Positions 42,325-50,962 of a stretch of 64,000 nucleotides of DNA are shown here, piece after piece (positions within the stretch are counted from its first letter, which is position 1; the number at the start of each line of letters is the position of its first letter). The notes beneath the pieces are model-generated. The model saw only the letters and a program-made list of their open reading frames with translations, made no database searches and was not told the DNA's origin. The stretch lies in contig CAWCOU010000006.1 of the NCBI GenBank assembly GCA_963797335.1, forward strand, positions 124,001 through 188,000, given 5' to 3'. The DNA is from CAWCOU01 sp963797335. Lineage in GTDB: Bacteria; Pseudomonadota; Gammaproteobacteria; JAURND01. The translations under genes and the position numbers were made by a program.

Positions 42325-44031
42325 ATGTCGCTCGCGAACCCTTTCCATAATACCCCCGCTACCCCCTTATCTTGGTGGCTCGATTCTTTATTGCTTATTG
42401 CCCTGATAGGGCTACTGTTTGGCAGTTTTCTGGGCAGCCGCGCGCTTATGGTGCCAGATGAAGGTCGTTATGCGGAGATTGCTCGTGAGATGGTCACCAG
42501 CGGTGATTATGTCACTCCCCAGCTCAACAATATAAAATACTTTGAAAAACCGCCTTTCTTTTATTGGCTGGAATCCGCATTTATCAAAGCGTTTGGAATG
42601 AATGAATGGAACTTACGCTTACCACCTGCCCTATTTGGCCTAATCGGCTGCCTTTTTGTTTATCTCGGAACTCGCAAATTATTTAATCGCCGTTCCGGAC
42701 TCCTAGCCGGCTTGCTATTAGCAAGTAGTGGTTTGTATTTTACCATGTCTCACTTTATCACGCCAGACATTGTTTTTACCGTGCTGCTCACCGGCAGTTT
42801 ATTGGCTTTTCTTCTCGGCGTTAATGAACCCGTCACGTTCCGGCGAAATATTTATTTTTTATCCATGTATGCGCTAGCAGCCTTAGCTACGTTGACTAAA
42901 GGTTTAATCGGTATCCTTTTTCCCGGAATGATTATTTTTCTTTGGTTATGCTGTATGCAGGAGTGGCGAATTTTAAAACAATGTTGCTTAATCACAGGCT
43001 TAGTCTTGTTTCTCTTGATCGCAGTCCCGTGGCATTTAATGGTACAAAACCGTAATCCCGAATTTTTTCAATTTTATTTTATCGACCAGCATGTCCTGCG
43101 TTATTTTACCAACTACGCGCAAAGAAGGCAGCCGTTGTGGTTTTTTCCGACCGTGGTCGTTGCCGGGTTTTTCCCATGGGTATGTTTTCTGGTCGCGTCA
43201 TTGGCTATTCAGTGTCGAAAAAATTTTACGATAGCCGGCTGGCGACAATCGCTTAGCCAGCTGTGGCGACAACGACAACAATACCGCAACCTATGCTTCG
43301 TGATAATCTGGGCAGTTAGCATCACGGTCTTTTTTACCTTCTCTAAATCGTTGCTGATTGCTTATGCCCTGCCAGTGATGCCGCCGCTAGCTATTCTAGT
43401 GGCGCTTTATCTCTCATCTGTAGGAGAGAAAACGCCCTTATCAGAACTTTCTTGGCCATTATTCATCACTGCTTTTTTACTGTTTTTGGGTGCGCTCATC
43501 GGTGTCATTGCCATCCATCCCAATCACTTGAGTGCCTGGTATATGACAATGGCATTGCTTTTTTTCAGCAGCATTTTATTGGGCATGCTTTATTTTTATC
43601 AGCGCACGCTTGCTATGCTTATTGCTTTGTTTTTCTGTATTAGTGCTTGCCTTATCTCTCTGAATTTAAGTTTCGAAACCATAGACAGTCGCTCCACTAA
43701 GCCCTTAGTGGCTGATATTAAGCCTTTATTGCCCAATACGACGCTGATCGCTTACCAGTATTACTACCCCGATCTGTCGTTTTATTTACAACAACACATC
43801 ATTTTTGCCAATTATACCGGTGAGCTGGCTTTTGGGTTGCAGCACCAAAACCATGTCGATTGGGCTTTAGACAAAGATACCTTTATTATGCGTTGGCTAA
43901 GTCCCGAACGCATTGTTATCATAGCCCGCCGTTATGACTATGATTCACTCAGGCATGATTATCCGTTTCTGAAATTTTATGAATTGGCGCAAACATCCCA
44001 TGATATTTTACTAATGAACCAACCCCTATGA
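42325..44031 (+). CDS. arnT: ArnT-like glycosyltransferase (lipid A aminoarabinose transferase family)
   Basis: 568-residue GT-C membrane glycosyltransferase (PMT/GT39). The acidic catalytic motif of loop 1 is PDEGRYAEIAREMVTSGDY (about 46-64) and FEKPPFFYW follows, both closely matching ArnT, which moves 4-amino-4-deoxy-L-arabinose from undecaprenyl phosphate onto lipid A. About 12 helices; the C-terminal 120 residues are periplasmic. Its followers, an ArnE-like flippase, an ArnC-like transferase and an ArnA-like decarboxylase, support the role. The modification blocks cationic peptides. No good ribosome binding site is seen before the ATG. Confidence 0.85.
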   Translation: MSLANPFHNTPATPLSWWLDSLLLIALIGLLFGSFLGSRALMVPDEGRYAEIAREMVTSGDYVTPQLNNIKYFEKPPFFYWLESAFIKAFGMNEWNLRLPPALFGLIGCLFVYLGTRKLFNRRSGLLAGLLLASSGLYFTMSHFITPDIVFTVLLTGSLLAFLLGVNEPVTFRRNIYFLSMYALAALATLTKGLIGILFPGMIIFLWLCCMQEWRILKQCCLITGLVLFLLIAVPWHLMVQNRNPEFFQFYFIDQHVLRYFTNYAQRRQPLWFFPTVVVAGFFPWVCFLVASLAIQCRKNFTIAGWRQSLSQLWRQRQQYRNLCFVIIWAVSITVFFTFSKSLLIAYALPVMPPLAILVALYLSSVGEKTPLSELSWPLFITAFLLFLGALIGVIAIHPNHLSAWYMTMALLFFSSILLGMLYFYQRTLAMLIALFFCISACLISLNLSFETIDSRSTKPLVADIKPLLPNTTLIAYQYYYPDLSFYLQQHIIFANYTGELAFGLQHQNHVDWALDKDTFIMRWLSPERIVIIARRYDYDSLRHDYPFLKFYELAQTSHDILLMNQPL

Positions 44032-44399
44032 AATGGCTAGTTTTCCCTTGGTTACTTTGTGGCGTATTTTTAAATGCGGTGGCCCAGCTATTGTTAAAAG
44101 CGGGTTCGGGGCAGGTCTCAAAGCTACGACTGAGTTGGGATAGTGTCATACCTTTTGGTTGGCAGTTGGCCAGCAGCCCTTATTTGCTCATGGGTTTACT
44201 GTGTTATGTCGTGAGTGTGGTCATTTGGATTGGGGTTTTATCACGCACGGAGGTCAGTGTCGCCTATCCTATGATTAGTTTAGGGTATGTGGTCAATGCG
44301 ATTGCCGCGTATTATTTATTTAATGAAAATCTATCCGCCCTTCGTTTTAGCGGTATTTTTTTGATTTTAATTGGCGTTTTAATTGTCGCACGTAGTTAA
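44028..44399 (+). CDS. ArnE/ArnF-like SMR family flippase subunit
   Basis: 123 residues, four helices, of the small multidrug resistance fold. ASPYLLMGLLCYVVSVVIWIGVLSRTEVSVAYPM fits the ArnE subunit, with the charged S-R-T-E-V-S-V-A-Y stretch of the family. In E. coli two such proteins (ArnE and ArnF) flip undecaprenyl-P-aminoarabinose across the inner membrane; only one is coded here. It overlaps arnT by four bases (ATGA), so the two are coupled. Whether it works as a homodimer is not known. Confidence 0.85.
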   Translation: MKWLVFPWLLCGVFLNAVAQLLLKAGSGQVSKLRLSWDSVIPFGWQLASSPYLLMGLLCYVVSVVIWIGVLSRTEVSVAYPMISLGYVVNAIAAYYLFNENLSALRFSGIFLILIGVLIVARS

Positions 44400-44424
44400 A
44401 AGAGATCACTGAAGGCCATTCATC

Positions 44425-45378
44425 ATGTCAACCCCCTACATTAGCGTTATCCTGCCTGTTTTCAATGAGCAGGCAAATCTGGAAAATTTATGCGCACGGT
44501 TGCTTAGCGTTTTAAATCAGTACGGCAAACCCTATGAAGTGATATTCACCAATGATGGCAGCACTGACCAATCAGCAGCGGTTTTACAAATTTTATATCA
44601 GCGCTACCCTCAGCATATTCGCATCATTCATTTGAATGGCAATTACGGTCAACATCCCGCCATCATGGCCGCCATGGAAAAAGTACGAGGACAGCTAGTG
44701 ATGACCATGGATGCCGATTTGCAAAACTTACCGGAAGACATTCCTCGCTTCATTGAAAAAATCGAAGCGGGTTATGATGTGGTGTGCGGCTATCGGGAAG
44801 ATAACCAAGATACCGTGTTACGACGGTGGTTTTCAAAACTACAACACCTTTGGCGTGCTAAACTAATTGGCAATGTCGCCATGAAAGATCAAGGCTGTAT
44901 GTTGCAAGCCTATCGTCGTCACATTGTCGATGCCATGGTCGCTAATCGAAACGCGCCGGTATTCATCAATGCGCTGGCCTTAAGCTATGCCCGCAATCCG
45001 ACAGAGATTCCGGTCTCTCACGCCGCGCGTACAGCGGGGAAATCTCATCGTATTTATCAGTTCGTTCGCACTAATTTTGATTTAATCACTAATTTTTCGT
45101 TAGCGCCTCTGCAAGCGTTTACGTTTTTAGGTATTTTTATTTCCGCATTAAGCGGTTTACTGGTGGTTTATTTGCTCCTTCGACGGCTATTTGATGGCCC
45201 GGAAGTGCAAGGAGTGTTTACGTTATTTACCGTTGCTTTTTTCTTTGCCGGCCTGTGTTTATTGGGACTTGGCATTTTAGGTGAATATATAGGTCGTATT
45301 TATCAGCAAGTGCGCAAACGTCCGCGCTTTGTTATTCGTCGAATAGTGGAAAAAAAGGGTTTTATTCATGAGTCTTAA
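44425..45378 (+). CDS. arnC: ArnC-like undecaprenyl-phosphate glycosyltransferase
   Basis: 317-residue GT2 transferase with two C-terminal membrane helices (about 230-285). The nucleotide-binding parts ISVILPVFNEQANLENL and FTNDGSTDQSAAVL, the metal-binding DADLQNLPEDIP and the acceptor-side RTAGKSHRIYQF are in order. It should place the (formylated) aminoarabinose on undecaprenyl phosphate. It overlaps the ArnA-like gene by 11 bases. E. coli ArnC is 322 residues. Confidence 0.9.
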   Translation: MSTPYISVILPVFNEQANLENLCARLLSVLNQYGKPYEVIFTNDGSTDQSAAVLQILYQRYPQHIRIIHLNGNYGQHPAIMAAMEKVRGQLVMTMDADLQNLPEDIPRFIEKIEAGYDVVCGYREDNQDTVLRRWFSKLQHLWRAKLIGNVAMKDQGCMLQAYRRHIVDAMVANRNAPVFINALALSYARNPTEIPVSHAARTAGKSHRIYQFVRTNFDLITNFSLAPLQAFTFLGIFISALSGLLVVYLLLRRLFDGPEVQGVFTLFTVAFFFAGLCLLGLGILGEYIGRIYQQVRKRPRFVIRRIVEKKGFIHES

Positions 45379-46408
45379 AATTTTAATCTTAGGTGTTAAC
45401 GGTTTTATTGGTAATGGTTTAACGCGAGCGATTCTCAGAAATACCGACTGGGAAATTTACGGCATGGATATGGCAGCGGATAAACTGACGCAAAGCCTAA
45501 AAAATCGCCGCTTTCATTTCATCGAAGGGGATATTGATATCAACAAAGAGTGGGTAGAATATCATATCAAAAAATGCAGTGTCGCTTTACCCTTGGTGGC
45601 AATTGCCACTCCAGCCTCTTATGTGAAAGAACCACTACGGGTATTCGAACTTGATTTCGAATCTAATCTGCGGATTATTCGCCAATGCCTTCAATACCAG
45701 ACCCGGGTATTATTTCCCTCTACGTCTGAAGTCTATGGCATGTGTGGCGATGAGGAGTTCCACGAGGAAAGCTCAAAATTAGTAGTCGGCCCCATTGAGA
45801 AGGAGCGCTGGATTTACTCCACCAGTAAGCAATTACTCGATCGGCTTATCTATGCTTATGGCAAATACCGAGGCTTACAATTTACCATTTTTCGGCCCTT
45901 CAACTGGATAGGTCCTAAACAAGATAATGTCTTCTCCACTAAAGAAGGCAGTTCGCGAGTGCTCACTCAATTCATCAGCAATATCATTCATGGTCATGAT
46001 ATTAAGTTAGTCAATGGTGGTAAGCAACGGCGCAGTTTTACGTTTTTGGATGACGGTATCGATTGTTTGATGCGCATTATTGAAAATAAAAATGGTTGCG
46101 CTGAAGGTAAAATTTTTAATATCGGCAACCCGGCTAATGACATTTCTATTAAAGAATTAGCGGAACTGTTATTGGCTATGGTCAAAAACTATCCCGAATA
46201 TGCTAAACGGGCTGAGCAAATGCGTATTGTCAGCATGGAGGGTGAGGAATACTACGGCGCTGGTTATGAAGACATCGCCGCCCGTATTCCGTCCATTCGT
46301 AATGCTCAGCAGTATTTGGGTTGGCAACCAAAGACCGATTTACCCACGGCACTTCGGAAAACCTTGGATTATTTCTTAGCTCCGGAAAAGCAGCGGATGA
46401 TTGCTTAA
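45368..46408 (+). CDS. ArnA-type UDP-glucuronate decarboxylase (C-terminal domain only)
   Basis: 346 residues matching only the dehydrogenase half (about residues 315-660) of E. coli ArnA: NAD-binding LILGVNGFIGNGLTRAIL, the short-chain pair Y150-x3-K154, STSEVYG with S120 and E121, and the UDP-binding end PSIRNAQQYLGW with its arginine. It converts UDP-glucuronate to the 4-keto pentose that ArnB would aminate. The N-terminal formyltransferase half of ArnA is absent, as are arnB and arnD, so either these lie elsewhere or the sugar pathway differs. Similarity to ArnA is high, which makes the call firm. Confidence 0.9.
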   Translation: MSLKILILGVNGFIGNGLTRAILRNTDWEIYGMDMAADKLTQSLKNRRFHFIEGDIDINKEWVEYHIKKCSVALPLVAIATPASYVKEPLRVFELDFESNLRIIRQCLQYQTRVLFPSTSEVYGMCGDEEFHEESSKLVVGPIEKERWIYSTSKQLLDRLIYAYGKYRGLQFTIFRPFNWIGPKQDNVFSTKEGSSRVLTQFISNIIHGHDIKLVNGGKQRRSFTFLDDGIDCLMRIIENKNGCAEGKIFNIGNPANDISIKELAELLLAMVKNYPEYAKRAEQMRIVSMEGEEYYGAGYEDIAARIPSIRNAQQYLGWQPKTDLPTALRKTLDYFLAPEKQRMIA

Positions 46409-47595
46409 GATGTATTTCTTATCTGCCGACGATTACTAATGAATACCAGCAGTGAAAATGCACCCAATACCATCATGGTCAGGGCAAGTACGTCGGTGGA
46501 TTTTACCGGCCACTGCATAATAAACGTGCCGATAATCGAAGCGAATAAAAACTGCATACAGCCAAGCAAAGCCGCTGCGGAGCCCGCGATTTTTTTGAAG
46601 GGTTCCATAGCCCCACCTGCCCCGGCCCCCATCATAAACGAGCCGCCCAGGCCAGCCATGATGCAAGGAATGATATATTGAGCAATGCTGAGGCCGCTTA
46701 TTCTATTCCATAGCCACATGGTTAAGCCAGCGCATAACAATAAACTGGTACCCATCACAGCCACTCGGAAGGCGCCCATTCTACCGGCTATTTTGCCACA
46801 GATCAGGCTGCCAAAAAAAAATGCCAAACCCACCAGAAAAAAATAATAACCAAAATCTTTTACCGGTATGCCTAACAAATTAATAATGATATACGGCGAG
46901 GTGGAGAAAAATACAAAAAACATCATCATGCCAGCAGTGGAACAAGAGCTATAGGTGATAAACGAACGATTTTTTAAAATTTGCCAGTAACGTAACAATA
47001 GATGTCGATCTAAAGGGGTACGATTCTCTTGGGCTAATGTTTCTTTGATCTTGGCAATGGCTAATGCGAATATGAGTACCGCCATTATCGTTAAAAAAAT
47101 AAATCCTGCCCGCCAATTAAACCAATGGAATAAATAACTGCCGATAATCGGTGCAAACAAGGGCGACATGCCAATACCACAGTTTAAAAAACTGTACACC
47201 TTTGCCGCCTCTTTTCCTGAGAATTGATCCCGGACGATGGCAAAAGCCACCACCAACATCCCACAGCCACCCAATGATTGCACGACGCGTGCGATGATGA
47301 GCAACTGGATGGAATTAGCCAGGGCGCATAGGCCAGAACCCAGCATAAACGAAAGGGTACTGAACAGCATGACTCGCCGCCTACCGTATTGATCGGAGGC
47401 AGGGCCAAGCCATAATTGCCCCAGGCCAGTTGCCAACATAAATAAGCTGAGTGTGAGTTGGACACTGGCCTGACTGGCGTGTAAGGCTTCCGTCATTTTG
47501 GGGATGGCCGGGATGAAAACATCCATGGCGAAGGCAAAACTAAACACGAAAGGAGATAGCAACAGCACTAAGGGGAGAATATTGATCTTTTTCAT
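46405..47595 (-). CDS. MFS transporter, Bcr/CflA family
   Basis: A 396-residue, 12-helix major facilitator. Helix 1 has FAMDVFIPAIPKMTEALH, the loop 2-3 motif A is GPASDQYGRRRVML, and helix 5 motif C is GIGMSPLFAPIIGSYLF; these are typical of Bcr/CflA drug exporters. Its last four bases overlap the convergent ArnA-like gene. It is the second such transporter in the window, and the two are not close copies. Confidence 0.9.
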   Translation of the reverse strand: MKKINILPLVLLLSPFVFSFAFAMDVFIPAIPKMTEALHASQASVQLTLSLFMLATGLGQLWLGPASDQYGRRRVMLFSTLSFMLGSGLCALANSIQLLIIARVVQSLGGCGMLVVAFAIVRDQFSGKEAAKVYSFLNCGIGMSPLFAPIIGSYLFHWFNWRAGFIFLTIMAVLIFALAIAKIKETLAQENRTPLDRHLLLRYWQILKNRSFITYSSCSTAGMMMFFVFFSTSPYIIINLLGIPVKDFGYYFFLVGLAFFFGSLICGKIAGRMGAFRVAVMGTSLLLCAGLTMWLWNRISGLSIAQYIIPCIMAGLGGSFMMGAGAGGAMEPFKKIAGSAAALLGCMQFLFASIIGTFIMQWPVKSTDVLALTMMVLGAFSLLVFISNRRQIRNTS

Positions 47596-47627
47596 CGGCT
47601 TCCAGTCATCACTTGATAGAATCTGCT

Positions 47628-48176
47628 TTAGTGTATCAGACCCTTTACCAATGTGACATGACCAGCTTGCAAGCTATCGCTATCCCCTATCCCAACTTCT
47701 AAAAAGTGAACACTGTCCCCCACCATCAATTCATTGAATATCTGATGAGTGACATTGCTGGCATTAAAGTAAAACTCACGGCCAGTTATATCTTCAATGA
47801 AACCATAATCTGTAAATAATCGAACAATTTTGCCGCTGGCTTTTTCGCTATGTGCTTTGACTGCACCTCTTTTTCGGTGGGCAAAATGGGCTATTTGCTT
47901 CTGCATGGCTGCGAACGCGTCTCGGATGACCACGTATAAATCTTCGTCTTGTTTATGATTAACGACTAACCGTTTACCCGGCACACCTAATTCAATGAGG
48001 GCGGCAAATTCTCGGCCTTGGTGTTGGTGTTTTTGGGCTAATTCAATGACCACTTTGCAGAACTCAATCTGGTGGTAACGTTTCGTTAATTTATCCACTT
48101 TCTGGCGAATTTTAGTTTCAATCGCAGCGGAGTTTGGAATTTCTCGGCAGGTGATTTCTAAGGATAAGTCACTCAT
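47628..48176 (-). CDS. HPF/RaiA ribosome-associated protein fused to a cold-shock domain
   Basis: 182 residues. Residues 1-100 are an HPF/RaiA fold (ITCREIPNSAAIETKIRQKVDKL and KVVIELAQKHQHQGREF; VVIRDAFAAMQKQI), which sits at the mRNA/tRNA channel of resting ribosomes. Residues about 110-182 form a cold-shock-like beta barrel (GKIVRLFTDYGFIEDITGREFYF, with the RNP-type GFI and FYF). This fusion differs from the short HPF and long HPF of model bacteria. Its likely job is ribosome protection or hibernation in stress. It has its own small intergenic space on both sides. Confidence 0.87.
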   Translation of the reverse strand: MSDLSLEITCREIPNSAAIETKIRQKVDKLTKRYHQIEFCKVVIELAQKHQHQGREFAALIELGVPGKRLVVNHKQDEDLYVVIRDAFAAMQKQIAHFAHRKRGAVKAHSEKASGKIVRLFTDYGFIEDITGREFYFNASNVTHQIFNELMVGDSVHFLEVGIGDSDSLQAGHVTLVKGLIH

Positions 48177-48238
48177 AGGGTTCTCCTAAATTTTTTATAA
48201 TCGTTTCCCCTGAAGTATATGGAACGCGTTTACCCATG

Positions 48239-48697
48239 TTAGTGCATGGGTAATTTTTTCGGTTTGACTAAACGCTCAAAATCTTTATACGCTATTTCCA
48301 ATAAGTCACTGTGTGTGCAAGCATTAAACGCAATGTATCTATCATGGGTCAATTTATCATCAATAAAAACATCCATATTATATAGATTACCGATGGGCGG
48401 CATAGCGCCTATTTCGCATTCTGGAAAATATTCACGAAAATCGCGCTCAGTGGCTAGCTCAATTTTTTTATTTTTAAGCCAATGGGCAAGCCAATGAACA
48501 TCTAGCCTAATATTAGCCGGTTCAACTACCATCGCTAATTTCCCATCAATTTTCACCATCACCGTTTTAGCGAGCTCTTTACCCGATACGTGTGACAGTT
48601 CCGCTGTTTCTTGAGCGGTATAAGCTGGTGTATGATGTATGACACGGTAAGGTACATGGTGCTGCTCTAAGTATTTCTTTAGTTGAGTACCAAACAT
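48239..48697 (-). CDS. YbaK/ProX-like aminoacyl-tRNA deacylase
   Basis: A 152-residue YbaK/EbsC domain that hydrolyses mischarged aminoacyl-tRNA. Seen are YRVIHHTPAYTAQETAELSH at the start, the catalytic-region lysine in GKELAKTVMVK (about 36-46), and the conserved CEIGAMPPIGNLYNMDVFID (about 100-119) of the ProXp-type editing pocket. 152 residues fits single-domain free-standing editors. The tRNA substrate is not known. Confidence 0.88.
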   Translation of the reverse strand: MFGTQLKKYLEQHHVPYRVIHHTPAYTAQETAELSHVSGKELAKTVMVKIDGKLAMVVEPANIRLDVHWLAHWLKNKKIELATERDFREYFPECEIGAMPPIGNLYNMDVFIDDKLTHDRYIAFNACTHSDLLEIAYKDFERLVKPKKLPMH

Positions 48698-48811
48698 AAA
48701 TTCCTCCTTACAACAATAAACCTCTTATGATAAGTATAGCCCCAACTAGGGCGCTTGCTTTATAATCAACATGCAGAACTCCAGATAATTTATTGATTAT
48801 TAAGGAATTTA

Positions 48812-49897
48812 ATGATGTCGATTTCTTCTCCGTTACGCATAGCCATTATTGGCTATGGGGTTGCTGGTGCTTTTTTTCATGCACCGCTGATTGCTGCCAC
48901 TGCTGGCATGGTAGTTACAGCCATTGTCACCAGTAATCCGGATCGTCAAAAACAAGCTCAGCGCGATTTTCCCGAGGCCACTATTCTTTCTTCCGCCGAT
49001 GCGATTTGGCAAAACCCAGGCTCCTATGATGCAGTGGTTATTGCCACTCCTAATCGTTTCCATTTACCCCTAGGTTTAGCGGCCATGGAAGCTGGGTTGG
49101 CTGTGGTCATTGATAAACCAATGGCGGTGTCTGTCGCTGATGCTGATCAATTAATTGCGGCCAGTAAACGTACCGGTCAATTACTCACGGTTTTTCAGAA
49201 TAGGCGCTGGGATAATGATTTTCTCACGGTAAAACGTCTGATAAACGATGCCCCAGAATTATTGGGGAAAATTATTCGTTTTGAATCACGCTTTGAGCGC
49301 TATCGCCCTACCCCGCGCTGGGGTTCCTGGCGTGAACAGGCGCATCCCGATGAGGGAGGCGGCGTGTTGTTTGATTTAGGTAGCCATTTAATTGACCAAG
49401 CCTTGCAATTATTTGGCCAACCTTTATCCGTTTACGCAGAAATAAATAAGCGGCGTGCTGAAGTCACTGTCGATGATGATACTTTTGTTGCTTTAGAATT
49501 TAGCCATGGCGTGAATGCGCATCTGTGGATGAGCACTGTGGTGCCTATCCCCGGGCCTCGAATGCGCATCAGTGGTTTATGCGGTGCTTATGAAAAATGG
49601 GGCTTAGATCCACAAGAGGATTGGTTGCGCGCAGGATTACGCCCAGGTGATCGCGGTTGGGGCATGGAGTTAAAAGAACACCGAGGTAAGTTAATGACCC
49701 ATGCCAATGGCGTTATTTTGGATAGTCCCGTGGAAATGGTACCCGGCAGCTATGAACAGTTTTATGTGCTTTTACGCGAAGCTTTATTAACAGGCAGTCC
49801 ACCTCCCGTTAATCCAGAAGAAGCTTTGAGTTCTTTAAAAGTGATAGCAGCAGCACAGCAAAGTGCCCTCGAGAAAACAGTGGTGAAATTGGCATAA
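48812..49897 (+). CDS. Gfo/Idh/MocA family oxidoreductase
   Basis: 361 residues. The NAD(P)-binding start is IAIIGYGVAGAFFHAPLI, followed by VVIATPNRFHLPLGLAAME and the catalytic-pair motif VVIDKPMAVSVADA (EKP-type, here DKP). The C-terminal half is the GFO/IDH/MocA alpha-beta sandwich (DEGGGVLFDLGSHLIDQAL). It closely follows YdgJ-type inositol or sugar oxidoreductases; the substrate cannot be fixed. Two ATG codons in a row (48812 and 48815) follow TAAGGA at proper distance. The tRNA-Arg gene begins 16 bases after its stop on the other strand. Confidence 0.9.
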   Translation: MMSISSPLRIAIIGYGVAGAFFHAPLIAATAGMVVTAIVTSNPDRQKQAQRDFPEATILSSADAIWQNPGSYDAVVIATPNRFHLPLGLAAMEAGLAVVIDKPMAVSVADADQLIAASKRTGQLLTVFQNRRWDNDFLTVKRLINDAPELLGKIIRFESRFERYRPTPRWGSWREQAHPDEGGGVLFDLGSHLIDQALQLFGQPLSVYAEINKRRAEVTVDDDTFVALEFSHGVNAHLWMSTVVPIPGPRMRISGLCGAYEKWGLDPQEDWLRAGLRPGDRGWGMELKEHRGKLMTHANGVILDSPVEMVPGSYEQFYVLLREALLTGSPPPVNPEEALSSLKVIAAAQQSALEKTVVKLA

Positions 49898-49912
49898 GTG
49901 TCAAGAACCAAA

Positions 49913-49989
49913 TGGCGCGCCCGGAGAGATTCGAACTCCCGACCCCCTGGTTCGTAGCCAGGTACTCTATCCAACTGAGCTACGGGCGC
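49913..49989 (-). tRNA. tRNA-Arg (anticodon ACG)
   Basis: Cloverleaf on the minus strand: acceptor GCGCCCG/CGGGCGC, anticodon arm CCTGG/CCAGG with loop CTACGAA (anticodon ACG, read as inosine), T loop TTCGAAT, encoded CCA. It forms a pair with the tRNA-Ser gene, six bases apart, downstream of csrA as in other gammaproteobacteria. Confidence 0.97.
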
Positions 49990-49994
49990 TTGAC

Positions 49995-50087
49995 TGGCGG
50001 AGAGAGAGGGATTCGAACCCTCGATGGAGCTTTTGACCCCATACTCCCTTAGCAGGGGAGCGCCTTCAGCCTCTCGGCCATCTCTCC
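49995..50087 (-). tRNA. tRNA-Ser (anticodon GCT)
   Basis: A 93-base class II tRNA on the minus strand: acceptor GGAGAGA/TCTCTCC, anticodon loop CTGCTAA between CTCCC and GGGAG (anticodon GCT, reading AGC/AGU), a long variable arm, T loop TTCGAAT, encoded CCA. Confidence 0.97.
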
Positions 50088-50442
50088 AAAAAAACACAAA
50101 AAAATACAGCAATGAATCGGCAAGATTCGGTGCTGCTTAATACTTGTTCGAAAGGAAGTGATCTGCTGCTTGGAATGGCGGGCAGTTACTTTCAGCATTT
50201 AGTATTGGTAGCTCCGGCTGGGTACCCCTTGATTTGATTCAGGCACCAAACATAGTTTGCATAGTGGCCAAGGGGAGAGTTTACACTCTCCCTCATCAAG
50301 TCAAGCAAGGAAAGTAATCAGAATTTTCCAGTATTTTTTATAAAACACCCAAAAAATTTGCCCACTTCTCGCGAACTAAAATACTATAATGCAATAATTT
50401 TATCTAAATATCAAACGTTTCAGAACTCTCTGAATTATCGTA
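50088..50442. other. Intergenic region csrA/tRNA-Ser, 355 bases
   Basis: No gene seen. A perfect hairpin GGGAGAGT/ACTCTCCC with a four-base loop (50273-50292) lies about 150 bases downstream of csrA; it has no T run but may end the csrA transcript or mark an RNA-processing site. The tRNA promoter should lie in 50090-50160, but no clear -35/-10 pair was found. Confidence 0.4.
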
Positions 50443-50637
50443 CTATTCGGAGCCTTCTTCTCTATCATCACCTTGTTCTTGTTTGATACGCTTATAAATT
50501 TCTTCACGATGGACAGAAATTTCTTTAGGCGCATTAACACCCAGGCGCACTTGATTTCCTTTGACTCCCAGCACTGTAATGGTGATATCATCACCTATAA
50601 TTACAGATTCACCGATACGTCTTGTTAATATTAACAT
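50443..50637 (-). CDS. csrA: Carbon storage regulator CsrA
   Basis: 64-residue RNA-binding regulator that binds GGA motifs in mRNA leaders and controls translation; in Legionella relatives it drives the switch from replicative to transmissive forms. MLILTRRIGESVIIGDDI and GVNAPKEISVHREEIY are the canonical strands; the key L4 and R44 positions of the RNA-binding faces are kept. The tail after residue 55 is acidic (EQGDDREEGSE). A separate open frame on the same strand in another phase (50400-50594) is a shadow. AAGGAGAA precedes the ATG. The neighbours alaS and lysC upstream and tRNA genes downstream are the usual setting. Confidence 0.97.
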   Translation of the reverse strand: MLILTRRIGESVIIGDDITITVLGVKGNQVRLGVNAPKEISVHREEIYKRIKQEQGDDREEGSE

Positions 50638-50727
50638 TGTAATTCTCCTTACTTTTCCCTTTGATTATAAATGACTCTCCTCCGCTCAGATTATGTACCT
50701 CACCCAATTTTTGGTGGGTACACCCTA

Positions 50728-50753
50728 ATTATAGTCTTACTAGGTTTACCTAG
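50728..50753 (-). promoter_or_regulatory. csrA promoter with overlapping inverted repeat
   Basis: On the minus strand, TATAAT (50733-50728) is preceded by GAC and followed by TA, giving CTATAATTA, close to the stationary-phase sigma-S consensus; no decent -35 box lies 16-18 bases upstream. Over that place sits the inverted repeat CTAGGT-tt-ACCTAG (50740-50753), a possible operator. The start would be about 85 bases before the csrA ATG. Confidence 0.45.
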
Positions 50754-50962
50754 CTGCCATTACTGGCATTAAGACTACAGCACTACAACTGTACTGGGCT
50801 CTGTTTAACCTCACAAAATGTTAACAGTCCCTTTTCTCACAAGAAACCTTGTACGAGCTTCTGATAAGAGCCATTATACTGCCACCTTCTGCTTTGGGCG
50901 TCGAAGGTTAAGAACTATAACGAACTTCTGTTGTAAGCGAAAGTATTAAATTGATCTGTTGA

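Noticed and set aside
50400..50594. Second frame over csrA
   Set aside because: It lies in another phase of the same DNA, and the csrA frame matches the family fully.
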